From Pogonophryne albipinna (Eukaryota > Chordata > Actinopteri > Perciformes > Artedidraconidae): a stretch of 64,000 nucleotides of DNA. Shown here piece by piece: positions 55,641 through 64,000 of this stretch (positions are counted from its first letter, which is position 1; the number at the start of each line of letters is the position of its first letter). Location: assembly GCA_028583405.1 (NCBI GenBank), contig JAPTMU010000113.1, positions 116,001 to 180,000 on the forward strand, written 5' to 3'. The position numbers and the translations under genes are program-made. The notes under the pieces are model-generated. The model was not told where the DNA came from, did not search any database, and was given only the letters and a program-made list of their open reading frames with translations.

Positions 55641-57673
55641 TCGTAGAACAAAAACGTTAAAATCTCTTACGCTTGTGTTAACGACAGACCTTATTTTACG
55701 TCGCCACCGCTAAGCTAAAGGTGGCTAATGTTGGGCTATAAAGGAACTACAGCACGGTCACATGACTTCACGTCACCACCGCTAAGTTAAAGGTGGCTAA
55801 TGTTGGGCTACAAAGGAACTCCAGCACGGTCACATGACTTCACGTCACCACCGCTAAGCTAAAGGTGGCTAATGTTGGGCTACAAAGGAACTACAGCACG
55901 GTCACATGACTTCACGTCACCACCGCTAAGCTAAAGGTGGCTAAGGTTGGGCTACAAAGGAACTACAGCACGGTCACATGACTTCACGTCACCACCGCTA
56001 AGCTAAAGGAGGCTAATGTTGGGCTATAAAGGAACTACAGCACGGTCACATGACTTCACGTCACCACCGCTAAGCTAAAGGTGGCTAATGTTGGGCTACA
56101 AAGGAACTACAGCACGGTCACATGACTTCACGTCACCACCGCTAAGCTAAAGGAGGCTAATGTTGGGCTATAAAGGAACTACAGCACGGTCACATGACTT
56201 CACGTCACCACCGCTAAGCTAAAGGTGGCTAATGTTGGGCTACAAAGGAACTCCAGCACGGTCACATGACTTCACGTCACCACCGCTAAGCTAAAGGTGG
56301 CTAATGTTGGGCTACAAAGGAACTACAGCACGGTCACATGACTTCACGTCACCACCGCTAAGCTAAAGGCGGCTAATGTTGGGCTTTTAAGGAACTACAG
56401 CACGGTCACATGACTTCACGTCATCACCGCTAAGCTAAAGGTGGCTAATGTTGGGCTATAAAGGAACTACAGCACGGTCACATGACTTCACGTCACCACC
56501 GCTAAGCTAAAGGAGGCTAATGTTGGGCTACAAAGGAACTCCAGCACGGTCACATGACTTCACGTCACCACCGCTAAGCTAAAGGTGGCTAATGTTGGGC
56601 TACAAAGGAACTACAGCACGGTCACATGACTTCACGTCACCACCGCTAAGCTAAAGGTGGCTAATGTTGGGCTACAAAGGAACTACAGCACGGTCACATG
56701 ACTTCACGTCACCACCGCTAAGCTAAAGGAGGCTAATGTTGGGCTATAAAGGAACTACAGCACGGTCACATGACTTCACGTCACCACCGCTAAGCTAAAG
56801 GTGGCTAATGTTGGGCTACAAAGGAACTCCAGCACGGTCACATGACTTCACGTCACCACCGCTAAGCTAAAGGTGGCTAATGTTGGGCTACAAAGGAACT
56901 ACAGCACGGTCACATGACTTCACGTCACCACCGCTAAGCTAAAGGCGGCTAATGTTGGGCTTTTAAGGAACTACAGCACGGTCACATGACTTCACGTCAC
57001 CACCGCTAAGCTAAAGGAGCCTAATGTTGGGCTATAAAGGAACTACAGCACGGTCACATGACTTCACGTCACCACCGCTAAGCTAAAGGAGCCTAATGTT
57101 GGGCTATAAAGGAACTACAGCACGGTCACATGACTTCACGTCACCACCGCTAAGCTAAAGGAGGCTAATGTTGGGCTATAAAGGAACTACAGCACGGTCA
57201 CATGACTTCACGTCACCACCGCTAAGCTAAAGGAGGATAATGTTGGGCTATAAAGGAACTACAGCACAGTCACATGACTTCACGTCACCACCGCTAAGCT
57301 AAAGGAGGCTAATGTTGGGCTATAAAGGAACTACAGCACGGTCACATGACTTCACCTCACCACCGCTAAGCTAAAGGAGGCTAATGTTGGGCTTTAAAGG
57401 AACTACAGCACGGTCACATGACTTAATGCCACCACCGCTAAGCTAAAGGCGGCTAATGTTGGGCTATAAAGGAACTACAGCACGGTCACATGACTTCACG
57501 TCACCACCGCTAAGCTAAAGGAGGCTAATGTTGGGCGTGATCACGTTTAGTCGCCTCATTTAGACACTTGTTAGCAACCGCCGTTAATTTATTTATTCAC
57601 CAGTGGGGTATTTACTGACGTAGAACAAAAGCGTTAAAATCTCTTACGCTTGTGTTAACCACAGACCTTATTT
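55641..57673. repeat. 56-bp direct repeats bracketing the 72-bp array
   Basis: CGTAGAACAAAAACGTTAAA ATCTCTTACGCTTGTGTTAA at 55641-55696 recurs at 57618-57673 with three differences, ending ACAGACCTTATTT in both. The array plus a short flank lie between the copies. Confidence 0.85.
55698..57535 (-). repeat. 72-bp minisatellite, about 25 units (inverted)
   Basis: Reverse complement of the 12.96-14.24 kb unit: CGTCACCACCGCTAAGCTAA, GGTGGCTAATGTTGGGCTA, CAAAGGAACTACAGCACGGT, CACATGACTTCA. Three- to four-unit blocks recur (e.g. units with GGGCTTTTAAGG at 56382 and 56958, 576 bp or 8 units apart). Each unit carries TCACATGA. Confidence 0.97.
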
Positions 57674-57950
57674 CAGGCTAACAACCAAAAACACATTCAG
57701 AAAACCATTGACCTCCAGGCTTAGGGACAGGAAGTGGTAATATGCTGACTAATTTCCCTGTTTTAAGACTCATTCCTGCGACATTCTTTTAGCCGGATAT
57801 TATTTCAGCAAGACACTTTTTTTCGCAGAGTATTTAGTTTGTTATATCTGTAAAGTTAGGCTTTGGTGCATTATGGGAAACTATAAGAAAGATAATGCAT
57901 CTCACTAATTAGCTAGTTGCTTCAATAGCTAATTAAGATGGCATATAGAC
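57674..57950. other. No gene seen
   Basis: Unique-looking spacer. Confidence 0.5.
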
Positions 57951-58292
57951 CAGCGGTTCCCAACCTGTGGGCTGCGGCCCCCTAGTGGTCCGCGAAGGCA
58001 TTGCAAGTGGGCCGCCAAATAATTTGCAAAACATTATGATTTGTTTGGAAACATTTTAATTATTAAGATTGTTTTGTATTCGAACCTCCTTTCCCTTCTC
58101 TTTCTTGATCCTCCTTAGCAACAGTCATTACAGTCCTTGATCACAGCGGTCTGTTCTACTGGATTAACAACGTGTCACATGTTCTGAATTGATCAGAACT
58201 TTATTAGCCTCCGTATTGTTTATGGTTGAATGTGGGCCGCACATTTTAGATTCTTAAGTGGGCCCTGAGTTGAAAAAGGTTGGATACCGCTG
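57951..58292. mobile_element. hAT MITE, CAGCGGTTCCCAACC ends
   Basis: Left end CAGCGGTTCCCAACCTGTGG, inverted right end CAGCGGTATCCAACCTTTTT. The flanking octamers ATATAGAC and ATCTAGAT match at 6 of 8 positions. The CAGNGGTTCYCAACC-type terminus is characteristic of hAT-Charlie-like elements. 342 bp, non-coding. Confidence 0.8.
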
Positions 58293-58850
58293 ATCTAGAT
58301 GACATGTCTGTGCACCCCTTTAAACTTCTGATCTTATCTTACCTTATCTGTACTTAAGAACCTCTATTTCAGATTCAAATCCCCCAATGCAAATTTAAAA
58401 CTTTGCACGAACATTTGTCTAAACTATGAAGTTTGTGCAGCTTTAAAGGCGTCACTAACTGCCAAAAAAAGTTCCTTCCATTTTGCGCCGCAGCGATACC
58501 ATCTGCAATTTCAGGCTTAGTCTCAGACAGAGTGTGTCCGTCATATCCCAGTATCTCCGGGTTCACACCAGGCCACGATTGACGCTTTGATTCTCCTGTT
58601 TTCCTTCCTTTCCTCCCTCATTGATAAGAGGTTTAAAACTGCGGGCCCATGGCTCAATAAGACTGGAGGCCTTTGTTTAAAGAGGGCAACACCTTTGTGA
58701 GAAAACAGTTTAAACTCAAAATGGACCTCACACTGATAACAGACAGAATACACAGTGATTGACGGAAACACGTGTCCAGCTCAAAGACAGTAAATATGGT
58801 CTTTCTCTCTGAGGACTTTTCTCTGTAGCTTTCCACTTTCTGTTTTCTCT
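58293..58850. other. No gene seen
   Basis: Unique-looking spacer; small overlapping minus ORFs without domains. Confidence 0.45.
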
Positions 58851-59209
58851 AAACCTGAACATCAGCAGGAGAGGACTCTTTAAAGTAGAGACACCACATA
58901 CTGATATACACCTGAACATCAGCAGGAGAGGACACTTTAAAGTAGAGACACTACATACTGACATACACCTGAACATCAGCAGGAGAGGACTCTTTAAAGT
59001 AGAGACACTACATACTGATATACACCTGAACATCAGCAGGAGAGGACTCTTTAAAGTAGAGACACTACATACTAGGGATGTAACGATATACCGAATATCG
59101 CGGTAAATAAACGTCCCAATACCGTCGTGAGACTAACAAAATCTACCGCGATAAAAAAAAAAAAATGTTTTAAAAAAATATATATATATTTTTTTAAAAC
59201 ACTTTTTTT

Positions 59210-59340
59210 TGTTTTAAACCTTTATTTAACCAGATGGTCCATTGAGATAATCGATCTCTTTTTCAAGAGAGACCTGTCCAACATGGCAGCAAGTAGGTTA
59301 CAACATGAACATAAAACAACAGAACACAAAAGGACATCGT
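59210..59340. mobile_element. Short LINE-like interspersed fragment inside the hAT
   Basis: ACCTTTATTTAACCAGATGG, TCTTTTTCAAGAGAGACCTG and AACATGGCAGCA are a common fish repeat phrase. No coding content, boundaries approximate. Confidence 0.4.
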
Positions 59341-59347
59341 ATTTATA

Positions 59348-59670
59348 TGGGGGTTATTCCCTATCTTTATTCAAGAGCGTGGTATTTAAATTTGAGAGCA
59401 TACTTTATGTATTTATTTCCCTCAAACCCTGTCCTCGCACTCAAATAGTGCCTGCTTGCACTTTGCTCTGCTTCTGCTCAAACTGTACGCTTGCACTCAG
59501 ATATATTGCTGTTACAGATTTGTTCTGCTCTCAGATTTATTCTGTGCGCGCTCGAAATTTTGTGCAACAATCCTGTCAAAATCCCTCAACCAATAGGAGG
59601 CCAGGTGTCCTTGCGGGTGCGTTCGCTTTACTTATTACAGCGTCCCGTAAGGGCGGTTACTCTTTGGTTT
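59348..59670 (-). mobile_element. Truncated copy of the TA-target MITE
   Basis: Begins TGGGGGTTATTCCCTATCTT after TA and follows the reverse complement of 49440 down to about 49108, ending at TACTCTTTGGTTT. The second inverted repeat is missing. Over the shared part it is very similar to the copy at 49016, which suggests recent activity. Confidence 0.8.
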
Positions 59671-60014
59671 ATAAACTCCCGCCCTCCACGGCTTTATAAT
59701 ATAGATGTACTGTTCAAGAGAGAGCACGCTCGTGAACTGTCAACGGGGGGGGGGCGGTGTTATGCCGTGTGTGCATGATGCACCTCGCGGGAGCGCGCAC
59801 AGCGTAAAGCAAAACCTCCCAGACATGTATTGATCTGTACGGCAAAGTACGGTTTGGAAACTATATCATTTCCTTTTGGAGGGCATGCATAACACGGCAT
59901 AACACCAGAGCCTCGCTGCGGGGAAACGTTGGCGCTGTTCCGAGTTTGTTCTAATCTGTCAAAATGACAGACTGCTTTCAGATTTTTCCGTCATTGTTAA
60001 AAAAAATTCGGTTA

Positions 60015-60182
60015 ACGCGACCACTGCTGTCCCAGCAACATCAGTACCAGCACATCAGTACCAAGCGAGAGAGTTTTTCCAGAGCAGGGGATATTGTAAA
60101 TGCCCAAACATCCCAGCTTATAAATACCTGGAAATGTGGACATTCTCATATTCCTAAAAACCTGTCTGATGATGCTGAGTGA
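60015..60182 (+). pseudogene. hAT transposase C-terminal remnant
   Basis: The peptide RESFSRAGDIVNAQTSQL (about 60067-60120) matches the hAT C-terminal dimerisation signature, in which a serine-x-x-R-V-F-S-x-A-G segment precedes the last residues. A neighbouring frame carries ATSVP just before, so one or more small indels separate the two halves. Downstream, LINTWKC and IPKNL correspond to the usual acidic/leucine end, stopping at TGA 60180-60182. Only this C-terminal tip remains; the RNase H-like catalytic core and the BED finger are absent. Its position near the right end of the 59073-60582 element is where the 3' exon of an autonomous parent would lie. Confidence 0.7.
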
Positions 60183-61669
60183 GTGACTAGTGAGTTTGAG
60201 TTGAGTTACTTGAAAAACTAAAGTGAAATTTGATTTATTTTATTGCAGGGTCTGATTATTAAATGTCCTTGTTTATTTGTGAGATGCAGTGGCACAAACA
60301 AAATGCCTACTTTGTTTGGTAGTACTATAGGTACAAAAACACTGGTTTTCTTGTTCCAGTCTGTTACTGTCACTTTGTTTTTGACAATACTGCTATCCTA
60401 CTAAAATGCTGTACAAATCAGATTTATTATTTAATAAAGAAACATTTTCCGAGTAAGAAAAATTTGTATTGAATTTTTTTTTTTTTTTTCCTTTATTATT
60501 CAATATCGCGATAAATACCGTACCGTGGACTTGTTATCGCGATATTATCGTACCGTGAGTTTTTGGTATCGTTACATCCCTACTACATACTGATATACAC
60601 CTGAACATCAGCAGGAGAGGACTCTTTAAAGTAGAGACACTACATACTGATATACACCTGAACATCAGCAGGAGAGGACTCTTTAAAGTAGAGACACTAC
60701 ATACTGATATACACCTGAACATCAGCAGGAGAGGACTCTTTAAAGTAGAGACACTACATACTGATATACACCTGAACATCAGCAGGAGAGGACTCTTTAA
60801 AGTAGAGACACTACATACTGATATACACCTGAACATCAGCAGGAGAGGACTCTTTAAAGTAGAGACACTACATACTGATATACACCTGAACATCAGCAGG
60901 AGAGGACTCTTTAAAGTAGAGACACTACATACTGATAACACCTGAACATCAGCAGGAGAGGACTCTTAAAGTAGAGACACTACATACTGATATACACCTG
61001 AACATCAGCAGGAGAGGACTCTTTAAAGTAGAGACACTACATACTGATATACACCTGAACATCAGCAGGAGAGGACTCTTTAAAGTAGAGACACTACATA
61101 CTGATATACAACCTGAACATCAGCAGGAGAGGACTCTTTAAAGTAGAGACACTACATACTGATATACACCTGAACATCAGCAGGAGAGGACTCTTTAAAA
61201 GTAGAGACACTACATACTGATATAACACCTGAACATCAGCAGGAGAGGACTCTTTAAAGTAGAGACACTACATACTGATATACACCTGGACATCAGCAGG
61301 AGAGGACTCTTTAAAGTAGAGACACTACATACTGATATACACCTGAACATCAGCAGGAGAGGACTCTTTAAAGTAGAGACACTACATTACTGATATACAC
61401 CTGAACATCAGCAGGAGAGGACTCTTTAAAGTAGAGACACTACATTCTGATATACACCTGAGCATCAGCAGGAGAGGACTCTTTAAAGTAGAGACACTAC
61501 ATTCTGATATACACCTGAACATCAGCAGGAGAGGACTCTTTAAAGTAGAGACACTACATTCTGATATACACCTGAACATCAGCAGGAGAGGACTCTTTAA
61601 AGTAGAGACACTACATACTGATATACACCTGAACATCAGCAGGAGAGGACTCTTTAAAGTAGAGGACTC

Positions 61670-61970
61670 TTTAAGTGTATTATGTAAGAAAACGTATATA
61701 GCTGAAGCCTATAAAACACACAAAATCCCATGGGCCTCTTTTTGTCGTCTTATTGTTTTTGCTTTCTTTTATTTATTTGCCCAGCACAACGGCTATGTCA
61801 GAGAAGAGCGAATGCACCTCTTTTCATGTGAAAGCAGCTTCTTCTGAGTGTCTTTTGTTGAGACTCCTCCACTGACCTGCAGTCTGCAAACACCCTGCTG
61901 CTCTCTCCGTCTCACATTAACATTAACATTAACACAGGATATAGCCTTTAGCGGGCATGTGGGGAAGTCA
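61670..61970. other. No gene seen
   Basis: Unique-looking spacer; CATTAACATTAACATTAACA triplet near 61915. Confidence 0.5.
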
Positions 61971-61971
61971 A

Positions 61972-61974
<3 letters not shown>

Positions 61975-62050
<76 letters not shown>
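61975..62050. repeat. (GT)n microsatellite
   Basis: About 38 GT units. Confidence 0.97.
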
Positions 62051-62053
<3 letters not shown>

Positions 62054-62169
62054 CTATACAGCATGTGGGACATCTTCAAAACACGAGTATCTGAGTTGTA
62101 TCCTTAAGAAAGAAGATCCTGCACTAAAAATAGACCTCCAGTAGACTCAGCTTCAAGGGAAAAGAGGCC

Positions 62170-62210
62170 TGTGTGTGTGGTGTGTGTGTGCATGTGTGTC
62201 TGTGGTGTGC

Positions 62211-62255
<45 letters not shown>

Positions 62256-62470
62256 AGATCAGTGTACTCCTGTTTTGTGGTTCAGATGTTGGATTATTTC
62301 TGGATGCCTGCAACGCACCATTCCTCAACAAATTGCTTACATGACTGGAATGGGGAGAGATTGTCACTGTGTGTGTGTGTGTGCGTGCGTGTGTGTCTGT
62401 GGTGTGTGTGCATGTGTGTGTGTGTGTGGTGTTTGTGTGTGTGTGTGTGTGTGTCTTTGTGTGATCGTAC
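62170..62470. repeat. Two further GT-rich tracts, imperfect
   Basis: 62171-62253 and 62370-62462 are GT runs with GC, CT and GG interruptions, separated by about 115 bp of unique sequence. The 116- and 136-codon ORFs are spurious. Confidence 0.9.
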
Positions 62471-62837
62471 CTGCTTTTACGTTGTGTATAACTCGGACTG
62501 TACTACAGCTTTCTTGCTTCTCTGAGCAGCACCCAGAGGTTTGTTTTCCCGTTGCCTCTCACACAGGTGTTAATATGACATAGTGAACTTAAATTAATAT
62601 GTCTGTATGTGTATATATACTGTATGTATGTGTATATATGTGTATACACTGTATATACATCAGGATTATTGTATTGGAAAAGGAGGTGCTGACGGACGTT
62701 AGCCTGACTGATGGTCCTGCGGATACTCGTGCAACAGCTGTGAACAACATATAGATTGTTTACGCTGCATTAGGTTTTGTTTCTGCACAAGTCTGCCAGA
62801 TGCATCGTTTATGGTGATGGTTGTCTTTCATCTTGAC
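62471..62837. other. No gene seen
   Basis: Unique-looking, with a TATGTATATATA-rich stretch near 62600-62655. Confidence 0.45.

Positions 62838-62838
<1 letters not shown>

Positions 62839-62912
<74 letters not shown>
62839..62912. repeat. (GT)n microsatellite
   Basis: About 36 GT units. Confidence 0.97.
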
Positions 62913-62914
<2 letters not shown>

Positions 62915-63089
62915 AGACAAAGGAAAGACACAGAGATGGTGAAGTTAGCGAGGCAGAAACTCACACTAATTCAATTAGGAAGTGAAACCCTTCCTGCCAC
63001 TTGAATGTGTCCGTGATGAGGACAAGAGAAGGAGCCACAGGAAACAAGAACAAGCATTACAACTGTGGACGAATCAGGAATAGCACATC

Positions 63090-63245
63090 TGTGTTATGAT
63101 CTGTCTTTGTTTCCCGTTTTATTTGAAAAGCGTATAGTCTGTAGCTACTTCCTTTCTCTGTTTCCCCTCTTGTTTGATGACCTGATTGTGTTCACCTGTG
63201 TTTCCTCCTCCCTCCCCACCTGTTTCTTGTTCTTGTGATGAGTCT
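63090..63245 (+). mobile_element. Interspersed element ending TGTCACGGT, copy 2 (partial)
   Basis: TGTTATGATCTGTCTTTGTT resembles a mutated TGTCACGGTCTG start. GACCTGATTGTGTTCACCTG and TTTCCTCCTCCCTCCCCACC match the minus strand of 1960-2040. It is cut at 63245 by the TTAA-type element. Confidence 0.55.
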
Positions 63246-63249
63246 TTAA

Positions 63250-64000
63250 AGTCCACCTATTCTGCAAAATCCTCTTCTCCATGTCTCTTCTACATCAACA
63301 TGTGTCCCCTCTTCTTCATGTCTCTTCTACATCAACATGTGTCCCCTCTTCTCATGTTCTCTGCATCAACCATGTGTCCTCTCTTCATGTCTCTTCTACT
63401 CAACATGTGTCCCATTCTTCTTCATGTCTCTTCTACATCAACATGTGTCCCCTCTTCTTCCATGTCCTCTTCTACATCAACATGTGTCCCCTCTTCTTCA
63501 TGTCTCTTCTACATCGAACATGTGTCCCCTCTTCTTCATGTCTCTTCTACATCAACATGTGTCCCCTCTTCTTCATGTCTCTTCTACATCAACATGTGTC
63601 CCCTCTTCTTCATGTCTCTTCTTCATCAACATGTGTCCCCTCTTCTCATGTCTCTTCTACATCAACATGTGTCCCCTCTTCTTCATGTCTCTTCTACATC
63701 AACATGTGTCCCCTCTTCTCATGTCTCTTCTACATCAACATGTGTCCCCTCTTCTCCATGTCTCTTCTACATCAACATGTGTCCCCTCTTCTTCATGTCT
63801 CTTCTACATCAACATGTGTCCACCTCTTCTTCATCAACATGTGTCCCCTCTCTCCATGTCTCTTCTACATCAACATGTGTCTCCTCTTCTTCATGTCTCT
63901 TCTACATCAACATGTGTCCCACTCTTCTTCATGTCTCTTCTACATCAACATGTGTCCCCTCTTCTTCATGTCTCTTCTACATCACATGTGTCCCCTCTTC
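63250..64000 (+). mobile_element. TTAA-type element with 37-bp array, truncated by window edge
   Basis: TTAA at 63246-63249 is followed by AGTCCACCTATTCTGCAAAA TCC, a known style of fish TTAA-MITE end, then the array. The other end is outside the window, so the target duplication cannot be tested. Confidence 0.45.
63283..64000 (+). repeat. 37-bp minisatellite (second, unrelated sequence), about 19 units
   Basis: The unit has TGTGTCCCCTCTTCTTCATG and TCTCTTCTACATCAACA. Many units have 1-3 bp gains or losses (TCGAACATG, CTTCCATGTCC, CTACTCAACATG). It continues past the window. Confidence 0.95.

Larger units (their letters stand above)
59073..60582 (+). mobile_element. hAT element inserted in the 57-bp array
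   Basis: Left end TAGGGATGTAACGATATACC, inverted right end TAGGGATGTAACGATACC. The target duplication CTACATAC is exact at 59065-59072 and 60583-60590, within a 57-bp unit. It retains a C-terminal transposase scrap and carries two secondary insertions (LINE-like 59210-59340 and TA-MITE 59348-59670). Confidence 0.93.
58853..61665 (+). repeat. 57-bp minisatellite array 3 (4 + about 19 units), split by hAT
   Basis: Units 58853-59072 and 60583-61665 are the same 57-mer in the same orientation as arrays 1 and 2. Several units between 60930 and 61390 carry 1-bp gains or losses (GATAACACC, CTCTTAAAG, TTTAAAAGTAG, CATTACTG), unlike arrays 1 and 2. Confidence 0.97.

Noticed and set aside
59127..59699. 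190-codon plus ORF inside the hAT element
   Set aside because: It crosses the hAT end, a LINE-like scrap and the TA-MITE, so it cannot be one protein; no transposase motif.

Overview
The window looks like intergenic or deep-intronic DNA from a spiny-rayed (percomorph-type) teleost fish. The evidence is the repeat content: L2-clade LINEs, an RTE/Rex3-type LINE 3' end, tRNA-derived SINE pieces, many non-autonomous hAT, Harbinger-type and TTAA-target elements, long CA/GT microsatellites, and low-GC spacer DNA. I found no convincing host protein-coding gene, no rRNA or tRNA gene, no CRISPR array and no bacterial features. The only possible host coding sequence is a weak candidate terminal exon on the minus strand near 38.55-38.76 kb. 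Species identity cannot be read from the sequence.

The most striking property is the density of long minisatellites, several of which sit inside or derive from transposable elements. A 37-bp array forms the core of one short DNA-transposon family at three loci (1-939, 21711-23930 inverted, 53041-54873). A 57-bp array occurs three times in one orientation (5.4-8.1, 40.45-41.84, 58.85-61.67 kb), and the last copy is split by a 1.5-kb hAT insertion with an exact 8-bp target duplication. A 72-bp array occurs at 12.96-14.24 kb and, inverted, at 55.7-57.5 kb; a locus at 35.6 kb holds just one unit with the same flank. Other arrays have units of 20, 33, 15, 16, 26, 40 and a second, unrelated 37 bp.

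Layout. 0-5.4 kb: transposon end, two TGTCAC-ended elements and a 20-bp array. 5.4-8.1: 57-bp array 1. 8.6-10.3: decayed L2 LINE (-). 10.6-12.1: LINE tails and a retroposon containing a 33-bp array. 12.6-14.6: MITE, 72-bp array, CA repeat. 14.7-21.15: a composite nest in which a long-inverted-repeat element holds a hAT element, which holds a piggyBac-like element, which holds a hAT MITE; a separate TTAA element is inserted in the right arm. 21.6-25.6: SINE, 37-bp array element, hAT MITE, and a Harbinger-like MITE carrying an RTE LINE fragment. 26.4-33.9: degenerate T-rich arrays, a LINE-tail element with a 15-bp array, a CA repeat and a 16-bp array. 34.8-41.8: TTAA MITE, single 72-mer, 26-bp array, CA repeat, 57-bp array 2. 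42.9-47.9: two L2-type LINEs, one inserted in a roughly 310-bp tandem triplication. 48.2-52.5: nested MITEs. 53.0-61.7: 37-bp array 3, inverted 72-bp array, hAT MITE, 57-bp array 3. 61.9-64: GT repeats and a truncated TTAA-type element with its own 37-bp array.

No pathway or operon exists here. The coding remnants are all transposon proteins (L2 endonuclease/reverse transcriptase, RTE C-terminus, hAT transposase ends), and all are truncated, frameshifted or both. The window is most useful as a record of nested insertion history and of minisatellite birth within mobile elements.
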